DNA from: Oehlia diaphana
Taxonomy: Eukaryota; Glomeromycota; Glomeromycetes; Glomerales; Glomeraceae
Direction: 5' to 3'
DNA: 38,675 bases
Assembly: GCA_003833135.1 (NCBI GenBank)
Contig: QZLH01000098.1
Span: 64,025 to 102,699, forward strand
Positions 21,658 to 33,892 of the stretch are shown one piece after another. The notes beneath the pieces were generated by a model. That model made no database searches. It saw only the letters and a program-made list of their open reading frames with translations, and had not been told where the DNA came from. The position numbers and the translations under genes are program-made. Each line of letters begins with the position of its first letter. The first letter of the stretch is position 1.

Positions 21658-22040
21658 TTATCAAAATGAACTACAAAACTAGGATAAAATATTCTTAATT
21701 CATAAGAACTTCTATAAAAATAACAAGGAATATAATAAAGAAATGAATGTAAAAGACTTTTATAGACAAGGGCGGTGGTATCAATAGATGAATTAGGTGA
21801 TCGGGATAGGCAATAGAGGATATGTGATTGTAAGCAAAATGATGATAGAACACCAAGAATTTTCTTCTTTCCCCGTCTAAAATTTTCCTTCCGACCGCCT
21901 TTCCGATCAGTATTAATATACTGGAATCTACTACTTTTACAATTTTGTTTGGAACCCCAACCCGTTGTCAAATACAAAATACTAAAATCTTTAAAGAAAA
22001 AAGAAAAAAATTCAAATAATAATATGGAAGGATCATGGAG
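21380..22040. other. Spacer with 3' region of the PRL phosphatase and a duplicated segment
   Basis: Upstream of NDUFB2 and downstream of the phosphatase, both on the minus strand. A T25 run at 21627-21651 is followed by a 116-bp segment (21652-21767) found again at 26311-26426. Open frames here on the minus strand are probably untranslated mRNA of the phosphatase. Confidence 0.55.
21652..21767 (+). repeat. 116-bp direct repeat, copy 1
   Basis: Nearly identical to 26311-26426: no indels and three mismatches, all within the first 35 bases. Copy 1 follows a T run and lies in the probable 3' untranslated region of the phosphatase gene. Copy 2 ends exactly at the N gap. Confidence 0.93.
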
Positions 22041-22796
22041 TCAACATATAACACATTTGGCAGACTTGGTTCTTCTTCTGTAATTTTCAATATACTTGAG
22101 TTGTCTGTTATTAATAGCACCTCTACGTCGTTGGCGAATAAATGCCACACTGTCGAGAGGGGACATACCAGACTCAATCAATGCAATCGCTACTAGTACA
22201 GGAGCACTAAGGGAAAAAAAGATCCAGTATGGTTAATAATGCTGTTTAACCATAAAATTTGGAAATTTATACATTTCTTACCGTCCAAGTCCAGCTACAC
22301 AATGGCAAGCGATTGCAGGCCTATCATCATCGTCATTGCAACAGAATCGAGTTTGAACAAGATCAAGCCATTCATTTACTATTTGGGATGGTGGAGCATC
22401 GCCATCACCAAAGACCCAGTCCTAATAACGATTAAAATTAGTAAATCACTAATGTAAATAGGTAAATTTAATGAATTATATTTACATGAACTTTGATTCC
22501 ACGAGCTAAAAGAGGATCGGTGTTATAAGTAGGATCGCAAACACGGACAACATCAGTTACGTTGTATCGTTCAAATTCCTAAAAAATGCTCAAGCATTAA
22601 GGGCAATGAAAATAAAATTAATAATAACTATATGCTTCGTCTTTACCTGCATATACAAGCTTAGGTTATTGTTTGATGGAGCGTCTGCGATCAAGAAACG
22701 AAGATGATTGTACTCGATGAGTGTTGGAGGATTAATGGGTGACCGTTGTCCGGCTAAAATTGGGCCGGAACCTCGATTACTTCGCATCGCTGGCAT
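22041..22796 (-). CDS. PTP4A: PRL-type protein tyrosine phosphatase (PTP4A family), prenylated
   Basis: Four exons: 22796-22647, 22578-22486, 22421-22282, 22206-22041; 182 residues. The CX5R active site is [10 protein letters not shown] (Cys121, Arg127), the signature of PRL phosphatases; the catalytic acid is probably Asp87 in [11 protein letters not shown], which has one residue more than the animal WPFDDGAPP. The protein ends in a polybasic stretch RRRTKSAK and the CAAX box CVIC, so farnesylation or geranylgeranylation and plasma or endosomal membrane binding are expected. Human PRLs have the same layout and bind CNNM magnesium transporters. The N-terminus is slightly longer than in animals. 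The start is the first ATG of the conserved exon. Confidence 0.93.
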
Positions 22797-24413
22797 GAGG
22801 CTGAAAATATTTCTTTTATTCTTTTGTAGTTTGGCTTTCTTTGAATGTTAAATCCGAAGGAACTTCCTTTAAAATCGAGTGATATTGTCTATGTAAATCT
22901 TGAATGCGACCGAACGGTGATAAGTTGAATGAATCGTACTTCTTTTTCTCTGGATATAAGTAATCGTTCACATATTTCAATGAAGGATGGTAGATAAGCG
23001 AATGACTGTTTTAACAATCTATTTATTACAAAATTAATAATTTAACAAAATTTGTTCTTCCTCGAATTCTCTGATTCATAGGAAATACCCAAAAGGAACC
23101 CTTATGCTTACTATGATTTTTTATATTATATATTTATATATATCGCTTGTCCAATTCGCCGTAGGCGACTTATAAAATGGGTAAAAACAAAAGCTTTGCA
23201 CCGGCTTTGAAAATATAAAAAAGCTTGCAAGCAAAAAAAAAATTTTTTTACTAGATGCAAATGACTCACCTCAAATAAAATAATAATATAATAACTCTAT
23301 ACAAGTTCAAGGGTAATTAAATAATCTACAGGTTAAAAAAGATGACAACCTAGGCGGGGAAGGAAAAAAACGCGACGACTAAGCAAGCGGCTGGCTCGAA
23401 CGAAAAAGTTCTCAAAAGCTAGCCAGGGTCAAACATAGCAGTTGCAGAGGAAGCTGCGGGATTCAACTTGGTGGCACAGATTGGGTAAAGACGAGAAGTT
23501 TGATCAGTATAGTTAAAAGGATAAAGAGTATCTATCCTAAATCTATGCTTGACAAATTCCCTAGTAGCTTTAGATTGAGAAGAAAAACTATTAACTAGAT
23601 AAAAATTTTAGGGGAAATTCAGAAAAAAATCTGGTTTGTATTGAAGTAAAAAGAACCCACGGAAAAAAAAAAATTATTTTTTTTTTGCATTAAAAATTTT
23701 TTTGTATTTACTTGTTTGCTCATTTTCATCACGGTCCATCATTATTATATGATTGGTGGCGTTTGAGTAAAATCCGCATATGCTATTTTAAAAAGGAGTT
23801 GTTTAAAAATATTCTGATATCACACAACTGGCGTTCTATATTGTGTTCTCAGCCCAGATTTCACTCATGTAACAACAAAAATTACCAAAATTATCATTCA
23901 TATCACCAATTGACTGGTTTAGATTTACAGTATCATTAACAATAGTCATAGTGACTACCAAAACAGCCCTATTATCGACCGTTTTATGCCGCTCGCTTTT
24001 TTACATCAATATGAATATATATGATTGATAATCATAAAAAATACAATAGAATTGTGAAATACAATTATAAGATAAAAAAAATTCTTTTTGGAAAGATATT
24101 TAAAGATGATATCATAGATTTATAGATAAAGTTATAGAATAAAAGAATATAAAATATTTATACACTAGCCCATTTACCATTTCCTTTTGGGGTATTTTAA
24201 ACGTGAACTAATAATTCTTAAAATGATGTGTCAATTTTTTTTTGTAGTGTTTGTTAAAATTATATAAGAACGAGTCAATATTATCTAAATTACTCTTAAT
24301 CAGGTCAGATGATTAAGTAATCCTTATATAGTAATGTATAATGGTCACACAAATTAAATTTTACGATTGGTCTTTATAAGTAAAAAATAATACTTTTCAG
24401 CAAAAAAAAAAAA
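22797..24413. other. Intergenic region between divergent PRL and PTH1, with a GC-rich island
   Basis: Most of this 1.6 kb is AT-rich promoter or leader sequence. A short hairpin-like CGCCGTAGGCG is at 23158-23168. A distinctly GC-richer block, 23340-23530, is listed separately. A TTTTCAG ends 13 bases before the PTH1 start and may close an intron in its leader. Confidence 0.5.
23340..23530. other. GC-elevated island, open on both strands, identity unknown
   Basis: About half G+C, against roughly a quarter in its surroundings. On the minus strand a frame open from about 23605 down to TAG 23422-23420 reads LYPICATKLNPAASSATAMF near its end. On the plus strand a frame open over about 23428-23600 reads GGTDWVKTRSLIS. 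Neither has a convincing start and I recognise neither. It may be a leader exon of the PRL gene, a gene remnant, a transposon piece or a structured RNA. Confidence 0.35.
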
Positions 24414-25550
24414 ATGTCCAGACCGATTGACCTCGTCGTTGTGGGTCTTGGAAACCCAGAACCTGAATACGCTACAACACGTCATAATGGTTGTGTTTCA
24501 AGTATTCCTTGAATGTTTGCAAGTTAGTAATACTTATTTTTCAGTTAAGTCGACTAATTAATCGAATCTAACGTTTTTGGTCCACTTGCTTATTTCTTTA
24601 GCTGGATATATTTTTATTGACTATCTAGCAAATGCAATATCACTTGCTCAAGGACAAGCTACTGGAGATCTTCCTAAATTTTATCGGCGATTAGATCTAT
24701 CTGGTAAATTTTTTATTACACGCATTTTCTATTTTAGGGAATTACTTAAAGATAATTAATATTCATTGATTGATATAGCTGATGTACGGGATACATTGTT
24801 TACCTCTACAAATGAAGACGGCTCCATCACGGTATGTGATTTGAAAAAAAAAAATAATGTAAAAAAGTATCCTATTCTAATTGTTTTATAAATAGAATTC
24901 GTTCAGAATTATTCTGATAAAACCATTGACGGCCATGAACGAGTCAGGCTATGCCGTGCAAAAAGTTTTACAACATTTTGGAGTTAACGACACTAAAAAA
25001 CTTATAGTCGCGGCCGATGATTTAAATACTTTACCAGGAACATTAATGATTCAAAGTTTGTGATCTAAAATTTTTATTATGTTATCGAATTGCGCGATAT
25101 TCATCGATAGTAATTTACAAAATTTACTTTAATATTTTAATATTAAAAGGTGGTGGTGATTTGTCAGCCATGAAAGGTCATAAGGGATTAGAAAACATTG
25201 TATCAGTAATTGGGACAGAATTTATTAGGTATAAATCAAAATTTGAAAGGATTTTAATATAATTAATAATATTAACATTTAAAAATTCTAGGTTTCGATT
25301 GGGTATTGGTCGGCCAATTTCAAAAACAACAGAAATAACACAATGGGTTTTAACCCCTTTTGAGAAAGGAAATCGTGAAATGGATCTCTTCGGTCATCTC
25401 CTTCATTTAACAACTCAAGCTTTATATGATTATAGTATTCATAAAGATTTGAAGAGAATTAAAAAGAAATTTGCCCATAATCAAAAGTTACCAAATAAAT
25501 TAACAGAAATGAATAGTTTAGTGTTTCCTGTTGATACTCATGGATTTTAA
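24414..25550 (+). CDS. PTH1: Peptidyl-tRNA hydrolase, bacterial-type Pth1
   Basis: Six exons: 24414-24489, 24602-24703, 24779-24831, 24896-25055, 25150-25228, 25292-25550; 242 residues. The start MSRPIDLVVVGLGNPEPEY followed by ATTRHNAGY is the Pth1 signature, with Asn14 and catalytic His24. Asn92 (AMNESG) and Asp118 (AADDL) match E. coli Asn68 and Asp93. The enzyme recycles peptidyl-tRNA released from stalled ribosomes, usually in mitochondria. The loop that is normally GHNG reads GHKG (Lys142), replacing the residue equivalent to E. coli Asn114. There is also a C-terminal extension of about 30 residues (KDLKRIKKKF...). No clear mitochondrial presequence is seen. Introns 1 and 4 use donors GTTGTG and GTTTGT, but all exon frames close. 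Confidence 0.9.
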
Positions 25551-26310
25551 ATTCTTGTCGGGTGATACTTGAATAAAGAGAAAATATTTACTAATAGTTT
25601 TTGTCAATGTGGAGATTATCAAATTGTTTATTATGACCATGGTAAACTTGTATTATTTCGTTCTGCGCAAAAAGCTAAATTGTTAAACGACCATAACAGT
25701 TATATTTTAAAGTACTTCCTTTTTTAACAAATTAAGTAAACCAATTTTTTCTCCGGCCCAACTCCGATTTATCTTTTGGTGATCTTAATATGTATTTGGC
25801 TTGAATTTGTAATACAGAAGTATTTTTTTCTGCGCCTGACGTTGAACAATACTAGAAAAGAACCCTTTTTTCAAAATCATGACTAATATTTTGTCAATAG
25901 TTTTTACTTGTAACCGCAGTCTAATAATCCAATTGGATTTGTTGAACTCTATTAGAAAAAGTCCCTAATTGCGAAAAAAAAGGTCACAAAAAGGGTATTA
26001 CTGATATTATAAGATCTCACTGATCCGACCAAAGATCTGAAATTTGGGGAGTTACTTAGGGTAGATATATATTAGGGTCGGCTTAGAATCTTTTATCTTC
26101 CTCCCCTCCCTACGACTCCTCACGAATTTTTTTTTTTTTATTGATTTTATGCTTATACTTTTATAATGTAAGTAATAATTTTTGTTTCCATCCATATCTG
26201 AGAACAACCATCCGTTGAGTTGGTAACATTTTTATCACGAAAAATTTGAGAATGATTGATACAAAAAAAAAAAAAAAAAAAAAAAATTTGAAAAAAAAAA
26301 ATTTTTTTTT
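25551..26310. other. Upstream region of the elongation factor 1-alpha gene
   Basis: It starts with the PTH1 3' region. A pyrimidine-rich block CTTCCTCCCCTCCCTACGAC at 26098-26117, typical of strong fungal promoters, is preceded by an AGATCT pair (26012-26017 and 26033-26038). The rest is AT-rich with an A-run near 26264-26285. No gene is visible. Confidence 0.45.
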
Positions 26311-26426
26311 TAACCATTATCAAAATGAAATAAAAAACTAGAATAAAATATTCTTAATTCATAAGAACTTCTATAAAAATAACAAGGAATATAATAAAGA
26401 AATGAATGTAAAAGACTTTTATAGAC
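26311..26426 (+). repeat. 116-bp direct repeat, copy 2, abutting the assembly gap
   Basis: Matches 21652-21767 with three mismatches and no indels, and stops at the first N. It is also preceded by a T run, like copy 1. This may be a real duplication or a scaffold-joining error. Confidence 0.93.
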
Positions 26427-26724
26427 NNNNNNNNNNNNNNNNNNNNNNNNNNNNNNNNNNNNNNNNNNNNNNNNNNNNNNNNNNNNNNNNNNNNNNNNNN
26501 NNNNNNNNNNNNNNNNNNNNNNNNNNNNNNNNNNNNNNNNNNNNNNNNNNNNNNNNNNNNNNNNNNNNNNNNNNNNNNNNNNNNNNNNNNNNNNNNNNNN
26601 NNNNNNNNNNNNNNNNNNNNNNNNNNNNNNNNNNNNNNNNNNNNNNNNNNNNNNNNNNNNNNNNNNNNNNNNNNNNNNNNNNNNNNNNNNNNNNNNNNNN
26701 NNNNNNNNNNNNNNNNNNNNNNNN
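26427..26724. other. Assembly gap (N, 298 bases)
   Basis: Unsequenced. It is flanked on the left by the 116-bp repeat and on the right by a run of about 29 A and a TCTGGAAAAA repeat. The size may be nominal. Confidence 0.99.
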
Positions 26725-26759
<35 letters not shown>

Positions 26760-26921
26760 AAAAAAAAATTTTTTTTTTATCTGGAAAAGTGATAGCTGCC
26801 GCAGTAAATAAATTTATTATTTATTAAGTTCCATAGTTTTTTTAAAAGAAGCTTTAACAACCTCTTAATAGTACTACGAAATAGAACACTACGTTGCACT
26901 TACCGTAAAAGTAAATATTAA

Positions 26922-28720
<1,799 letters not shown>

Positions 28721-29705
28721 AATAAAAGATGAAAAAAAATTCCCGCTTCATCTTTAATGACCATTATATGACTCTTATATTGTAAAAATTTCCCCAACCA
28801 AAAAATCGTAAGGAGTTGTTTTAAAACTAATAAAATGGGTTTTCATATTAATATAAATACAAAAAAAAAACCTAGTGTAATTATTGCTTATTGACTTGTA
28901 ACAAACAAAATAAAAAAAAAAAGCAATAGAATAAAAGTAATTGTGTCAATTTATTATACTTTTTTTCAATTGATATCTTTATAAATAAATAAAATATTGG
29001 TTATTTAAATTTTATTTGTATAATCTTGCTCAAGGTTATGATTTTATCTTAGTTAGTATCATAATGGTAGTATAATAAAACATATTCGAAGAAATGAATT
29101 TAATGAATTTAAGGTTTCTGAGCCGTTGATAGCATTTTCTTTAATCTATTTATGCTCCTCCATCCTTGTTCATATACTGAAAACCAATATATTCACTCCT
29201 TTCACTTCCATCGTATAAAAAAAAGCTCTGTCAAAAATCCTACTTATAAATTCTCTTGCAGCTCCAAACTTTTTCCATTTTATTCGCACATACTTACCTC
29301 GTTGACTTGGTTAAATAAGTTTGATTTTCAAACCTCAATTTGGAATATTTTAAACATAATAGTATGGTATTCATAGGAAAATATCTTGCGTCGAAGATTG
29401 CTCGAAACTTAAATAACGAGATATCAATCATATGAACTCGCGTTGAATCCCTCTATCGAAAAAACGTATTAAATAATAATGCGATTACTAATTTTAATTC
29501 TCAATATATATATATTTCTCTATGCATCTCTGTTTATTCATTATTCCAAAAATTTATAAATAATAACAAAAACATTTCCTTAAAGTATTAAAGTAGTAAA
29601 GTAGTAAAACATGGAATTATAGCTTTTTTGATTCTGTAAATCTACAATATAGTCCGTCGATCATCATGTGCTATTTTTAAATAATTTACGCGAATCGCAT
29701 TATTT
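28721..29705. other. 3' region between convergent TEF1 and the membrane-protein gene
   Basis: AT-rich sequence holding the two 3' untranslated regions. A short plus-strand frame near 29152-29376 has no recognisable protein features. Nothing else was supported. Confidence 0.45.
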
Positions 29706-30721
29706 CTATTCACGTTTTTCTCGATTTAATTCCCCTCTATTTATTTGTGCGACTTCTATTAATTTTTGCAAAGATGAATAAAACATTGGAACACATATAA
29801 AATAACCAATTCCTAAAATTAACGCCAACATTAGAATTAATTTGAACGCAACACGCGGAACTCCATAAGTTAAAGTTTCCAGTACTGTAAAGAAGTATGA
29901 ATTCAATATTAATTTTTATGTAATATTAAGATATAAAAAGCCCAAAAGTTAGACAATTAATACCGATATTATATATTATTGGACGAAATTCTCTTCCTGG
30001 AATATTGGACACTCCTTCGTATTTAGCGCTCACGCGGAGCAATTTTTTTGTAGTAGTCATAATTTGTTGAGAATTCTGAGCAAAGTAATTATTAATAATT
30101 TATATAAAAACTACTATAATTACTATAATAAATTAATTATATGATGTCACTTACCGACTGAGTAATTTCCAAATTTTGTCTCTTTTTAAAAATATTTAAT
30201 GCTTCCTCGAAACCCATTATTTCCAACACGAAAGTTGTTGGCGACTTTAATATTAACTATTTATCAATAAACTTTCGTTTACAATGCTTATATCATGGAT
30301 ACAAATCGGCTTACCGTCGCTGCATAAGATACTCTTGTTTCATATGTATTTCCTTCTTCTAAACCATCAAGAATATACCATTTTTCTTTTTGTCCTGTCT
30401 TATTTTGGGTAATTTCGTCAGCATTAATGAAAGGTACTATTCGTTCATAACGTTTGATAGTATACGGAGGCGTTAGAGTCTTTAAAGTGAGAATTTAAAG
30501 ATATTTTATTATTAACTCCTTTCATTATTAAATTACATAAAAAGACCCACCACTAAACCTTCTTGTTCACTCCATTTTAAAATTTCTACATAAAAATTTT
30601 CAGAAATCTTTACAACGTTAGAAGTAAAAACTTCTTTTTCAATATTTGCTTTAGTTTGTTTAATAAGCCACAAATAAAATATAAAGAACGCGATAAACGT
30701 GTTTTTGAATAAAATTTTCAT
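29706..30721 (-). CDS. Single-pass ER/secretory membrane protein, family not recognised
   Basis: Five exons: 30721-30551, 30479-30315, 30244-30155, 30075-29964, 29884-29706; 238 residues. Residues 1-25 (ILFKNTFIAFFIFYLWL) are a signal peptide with a likely cut near TKA/N. A lumenal part of about 165 residues follows; its segment WYILDGLEEGNTYETRVSYA resembles a fibronectin-III or similar beta-sandwich edge. One strong membrane segment (AFKLILMLALILGIGYFICV) is near residues 190-215, then a short charged tail (NRGELNREKRE). This predicts a type I membrane protein. The start is ATG 30721 rather than the in-frame GTG at 30727. I do not recognise a function. It diverges from the CBS gene with 164 bp between start codons. 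Confidence 0.78.
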
Positions 30722-30885
30722 TTTCACGAAAAGTTAATAATCCCGTTGCTCCGCAGCGATGTTTAATTAACTTCAAATACCAGTTTTGGAACTTTGCATT
30801 ATTTGTGGTGCATTAAATGTGACGGTGTCGTCCGCAGCAATGAAGATAATCACTTAACTATCATTCGATTCGAATTATTTATTTA
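30722..30885. promoter_or_regulatory. Compact bidirectional promoter
   Basis: Only 164 bp separate the start codons of the membrane-protein gene (minus) and the CBS gene (plus). It contains two direct copies of TCCGCAGCRATG, at 30750-30761 and 30831-30842, which are GC-rich against the AT-rich background and may be shared regulatory sites. Confidence 0.55.
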
Positions 30886-32945
30886 ATGTCAAATTCGCCT
30901 CCACCACCGATATTTGATGATATAACTTCGACAATTGGTAACACACCAATAGTTCGAATAAACTCAATATCAACATTAGCTCCTTCGTTTGAATTATCAA
31001 ACATTGAATTATTGGCTAAATTAGAATATTTAAACCCATTATCTGGAAGTATTAAAGATAGAGTTGCTAAAAGGATATTAGAAGGTATATTCATTTTTAA
31101 TAATATTCAACATATTAGAATTTATCAAATAAATGATTTTTTTTTTCTTTATAAGATGTCGAAAAGGAAAATAAAGTTAAAGCTGGTACAACTTTATTAA
31201 TACCTACGAGCGGAAATTTGGGTATGTTAATTATATTGATAGTACTTGAGGTTACTATTTACCTGGTTGAGTTGATAAATATTTATGATTAAAATTAATT
31301 AAAATTAGGTGTTAGTATTGCAATGTTAGCTCATAAAAAGGGTTACAAAACGATAGTTCTTGTACCAGAACGTACAACAATAGATCGAATTCATGTTTTA
31401 AAAGCATTGGGTACTGAAATTATAAGAACACAAAGTGAAGTTCATCATGATGCTCCTGAAAGTAATTTTAGTTTAGCTAAAAAATTATCAGGTGAAATTA
31501 CAAATTCAATTGTAGTTGACGAGGTAAATTATAACAAAATACCTTTTCTTTCCTTTTTTTGAAGAAAATTTTAACTTGATGGAGTAATTTTTTTTTTAGT
31601 TAAATAGTCAAAGTAATTTTAATGTACATTTTGAAGAAACTGCCGAAGAAATTTATACTCAAGTTGAAGGAAAATTAGATGTGCTTGTAGTTGGTGTGGA
31701 ATCAGGAGGTATATAAATGTTTAATTTATTTCCTGCATAAAAATTATATATTAAAGAAAAAAGGCTATTTTTAGCTACGATTACTGGGCTTTCGAAGAAT
31801 CTTAAATCTCGCATATCTGGATTGAAGGTACATTTCATGAATATTAGGAAGCTATAGGAAATCTATTTATTTTATCATCACGCGAACAGGTAATTGCCGT
31901 CGAGCCTCAACATTCAAGAATACAAGATAATATACCTATTAATCCATCATCAATAAAGGTAATTATATTAAGAGTTCAACAAGATACAACTTTTTTTTAC
32001 AAATTATCTTGCGTTCTTATTAGGAACGGAAGGTTGAAGATATTGGAAACGATTTTACGCCACCTCTACTGGATAAATCTTTGATTGACCATTGGATTAA
32101 AGTTAATGATCAAGAATCTTTCTCCATGTCAAGAAAATTAATTAAAAATGGATTATTAGCAGGTACATACAAAAGGAATTTTTTAAAAAAACTTTTATAA
32201 TGAGGCCGTATAAATTTCATTATGATAGGACCTTCTTCTGGAACTGTTGTGAGTGCTGCTTTATCATATGTAAAACACCGATCTACGGCACACGAGGATG
32301 TGACGCGGATTCTTTGCGTATTGAATGATACTGCGCGAAATTATGGTACTACTTTATTATCCGATGAGTGGCTTTTAGAAAATGATTTAATGGACGGTGA
32401 GATGGTTAGGAAACTCAAGTATCAAAAAATCGAAAAATATAGAGCTGTATGTAAAAAAAAAATTTATATTTATTAGCTAAATTTTCAAAGTTAAATAATC
32501 TCCTTTTTTTTTTAAGGCAAGTGTAGAAGATTTACAACTTCCAGCTGCAGTGACAATTTCACCAAATGCAACAATATCACAGGCAATTGAATTAATGTTA
32601 AATAGAGAATATTCACAATTACCGGTGATTGATTCTCATAAAAAATTAATTGGTTATGTTTCCTTAACATCATTACAAAGTCATTTGGAAGTAGGAGGAG
32701 CAACATTAAAAGAACCAATATCTAAATGGATGTTTTCATTTGGTGGAAATAAAAGTGGTAATTCTAAAAGAAAACGTTATCAGTTAATTACACCCGATAC
32801 TCCTTTATCCGAATTAGCTAAATTTTTTGAAAAACATAGTTTTGCTGTTGTGACTGATTCTGAAAGAAAATGGTGTTTAGGTGTTGCTACAAAATATGAC
32901 TTAATTAACTTCTTAAATCATAGAAATTCTAGTGCTTTCTCTTAA
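30886..32945 (+). CDS. CYS4: Cystathionine beta-synthase-like PLP enzyme, divergent
   Basis: Nine exons: 30886-31084, 31156-31221, 31309-31523, 31600-31708, 31775-31827, 31890-31958, 32024-32162, 32229-32446, 32517-32945; 498 residues. The fold-type II PLP domain (about 1-350) has the Schiff-base Lys57 in SGSIKDR. Two CBS domains follow in the last 140 residues (SQLPVIDSHKKLIGYV and FAVVTDSERKWCLGVATK). There is no N-terminal heme-binding extension, as in yeast. CBS condenses serine and homocysteine in transsulfuration. Several active-site loops are altered: GNTG reads GNLG, the phosphate loop GTGGT reads ESGAT, GGSAG reads GPSSG, and LPDSVRNY reads LNDTARNY. It may be a paralogue with altered or lost activity. 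The overall order and C-terminal domains are those of CBS rather than cysteine synthase. Confidence 0.88.
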
Positions 32946-33091
32946 TTGTCGTATCATATCCAAATATATTTTTAAAATAAATACATTTTTTCTGCTAATA
33001 ACGTGACCGATTTTTTATTGGTCGATAAAAATGATCGTAAAAATTTATTTACGTACCTAAATTTGAAATTTATAGTTCTGTGAATCTTAGT

Positions 33092-33892
33092 ATGCTTTCA
33101 CGACTCGTACGAGAGCATAATCAAAAGCAACAAGCCATAAGGCGTAACAATGGTGCGTATTTGTAATATTATCACGCCATATTTATATGGAGTCTTACAG
33201 CGTATTTTAATTCAGAACAACTTAGGAAGGAAGCTGTACAGGCTGTTAGTGAGGTGACTGATTCTTTAGCTGATACTTTAAACGAAAGGTATGTTTGATA
33301 ACGATCCCCTAAAAGTGTTAAACTGATGAGTTTCTATAAAATGTATGCACTATTCATACTTTATATTATTATATTTATTGTATTTGATCGAGAATATTAA
33401 TGGATATTTTATATTTACATTTAACTTTTTATTAAAAAATACTGTTATTTTTTAAAAAACTTAAGAGTCTCGACTATACTCAAAACTCAGCGTGAAATCG
33501 AGTCCGAAGCCAGAAAGTTATCTTCTCAATCAGTTAAATACACGAAACAAACAAAACAATGGTTGAGCATGTTGGAAGGATTCAATTCAGCTTTAAAGGT
33601 TTATTTCTTTTTTGTTTTTATATTTAAATAAATTTGTATATTAAAGAATGTTATCATGATTTATCTTTTTTATACAAAGGAATTAGGTGATGTTCAAAAC
33701 TGGGCTGAAGTAATAGAGAAAGATATGAGAGAAATTGCAACAACTTTGGAATTTGTTCACAAAGGTTTACTGAAAAGTTATTTTATTTTAATCACAGTCT
33801 AGAATTCGTAATAAAAAATTTCATTTCCTTTAGGAACGATAGAGGGCCAGACGATAACTGCGGAAATATCGACGGTATCGGAGACTAATTGA
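33092..33892 (+). CDS. BLOC1S1: BLOC-1 subunit 1 (BLOS1/GCN5L1)
   Basis: Five exons: 33092-33152, 33216-33288, 33466-33598, 33680-33764, 33834-33892; 136 residues. MLSRLVREHNQKQQAIRR at the start, KYTKQTKQWLSMLEGFNSAL in the middle and GDVQNWAEVIEKDMREIATT near the end follow the BLOS1/GCN5L1 pattern closely. It is a mostly helical coiled-coil subunit of BLOC-1/BORC, which act in endosome and lysosome/vacuole biogenesis and positioning. The start codon lies only 146 bp after the CBS stop codon on the same strand. Splice frames all close. Confidence 0.93.

Noticed and set aside
21651..21977. Minus-strand 108-residue frame after the PRL gene
   Set aside because: It is downstream of the CAAX stop, has no recognisable domain and is probably 3' untranslated sequence.
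23370..23410. Possible tRNA-like B-box (GGCTCGAACGA) in the GC island
   Set aside because: It departs from the GGTTCGANNCC consensus and no cloverleaf or A-box could be built around it.
26041..26090. Two TTAGGG motifs upstream of TEF1
   Set aside because: They are isolated single units, not a telomeric array; expected by chance.
26402..26827. Open frame across the N gap
   Set aside because: It consists mostly of unknown bases and A runs.
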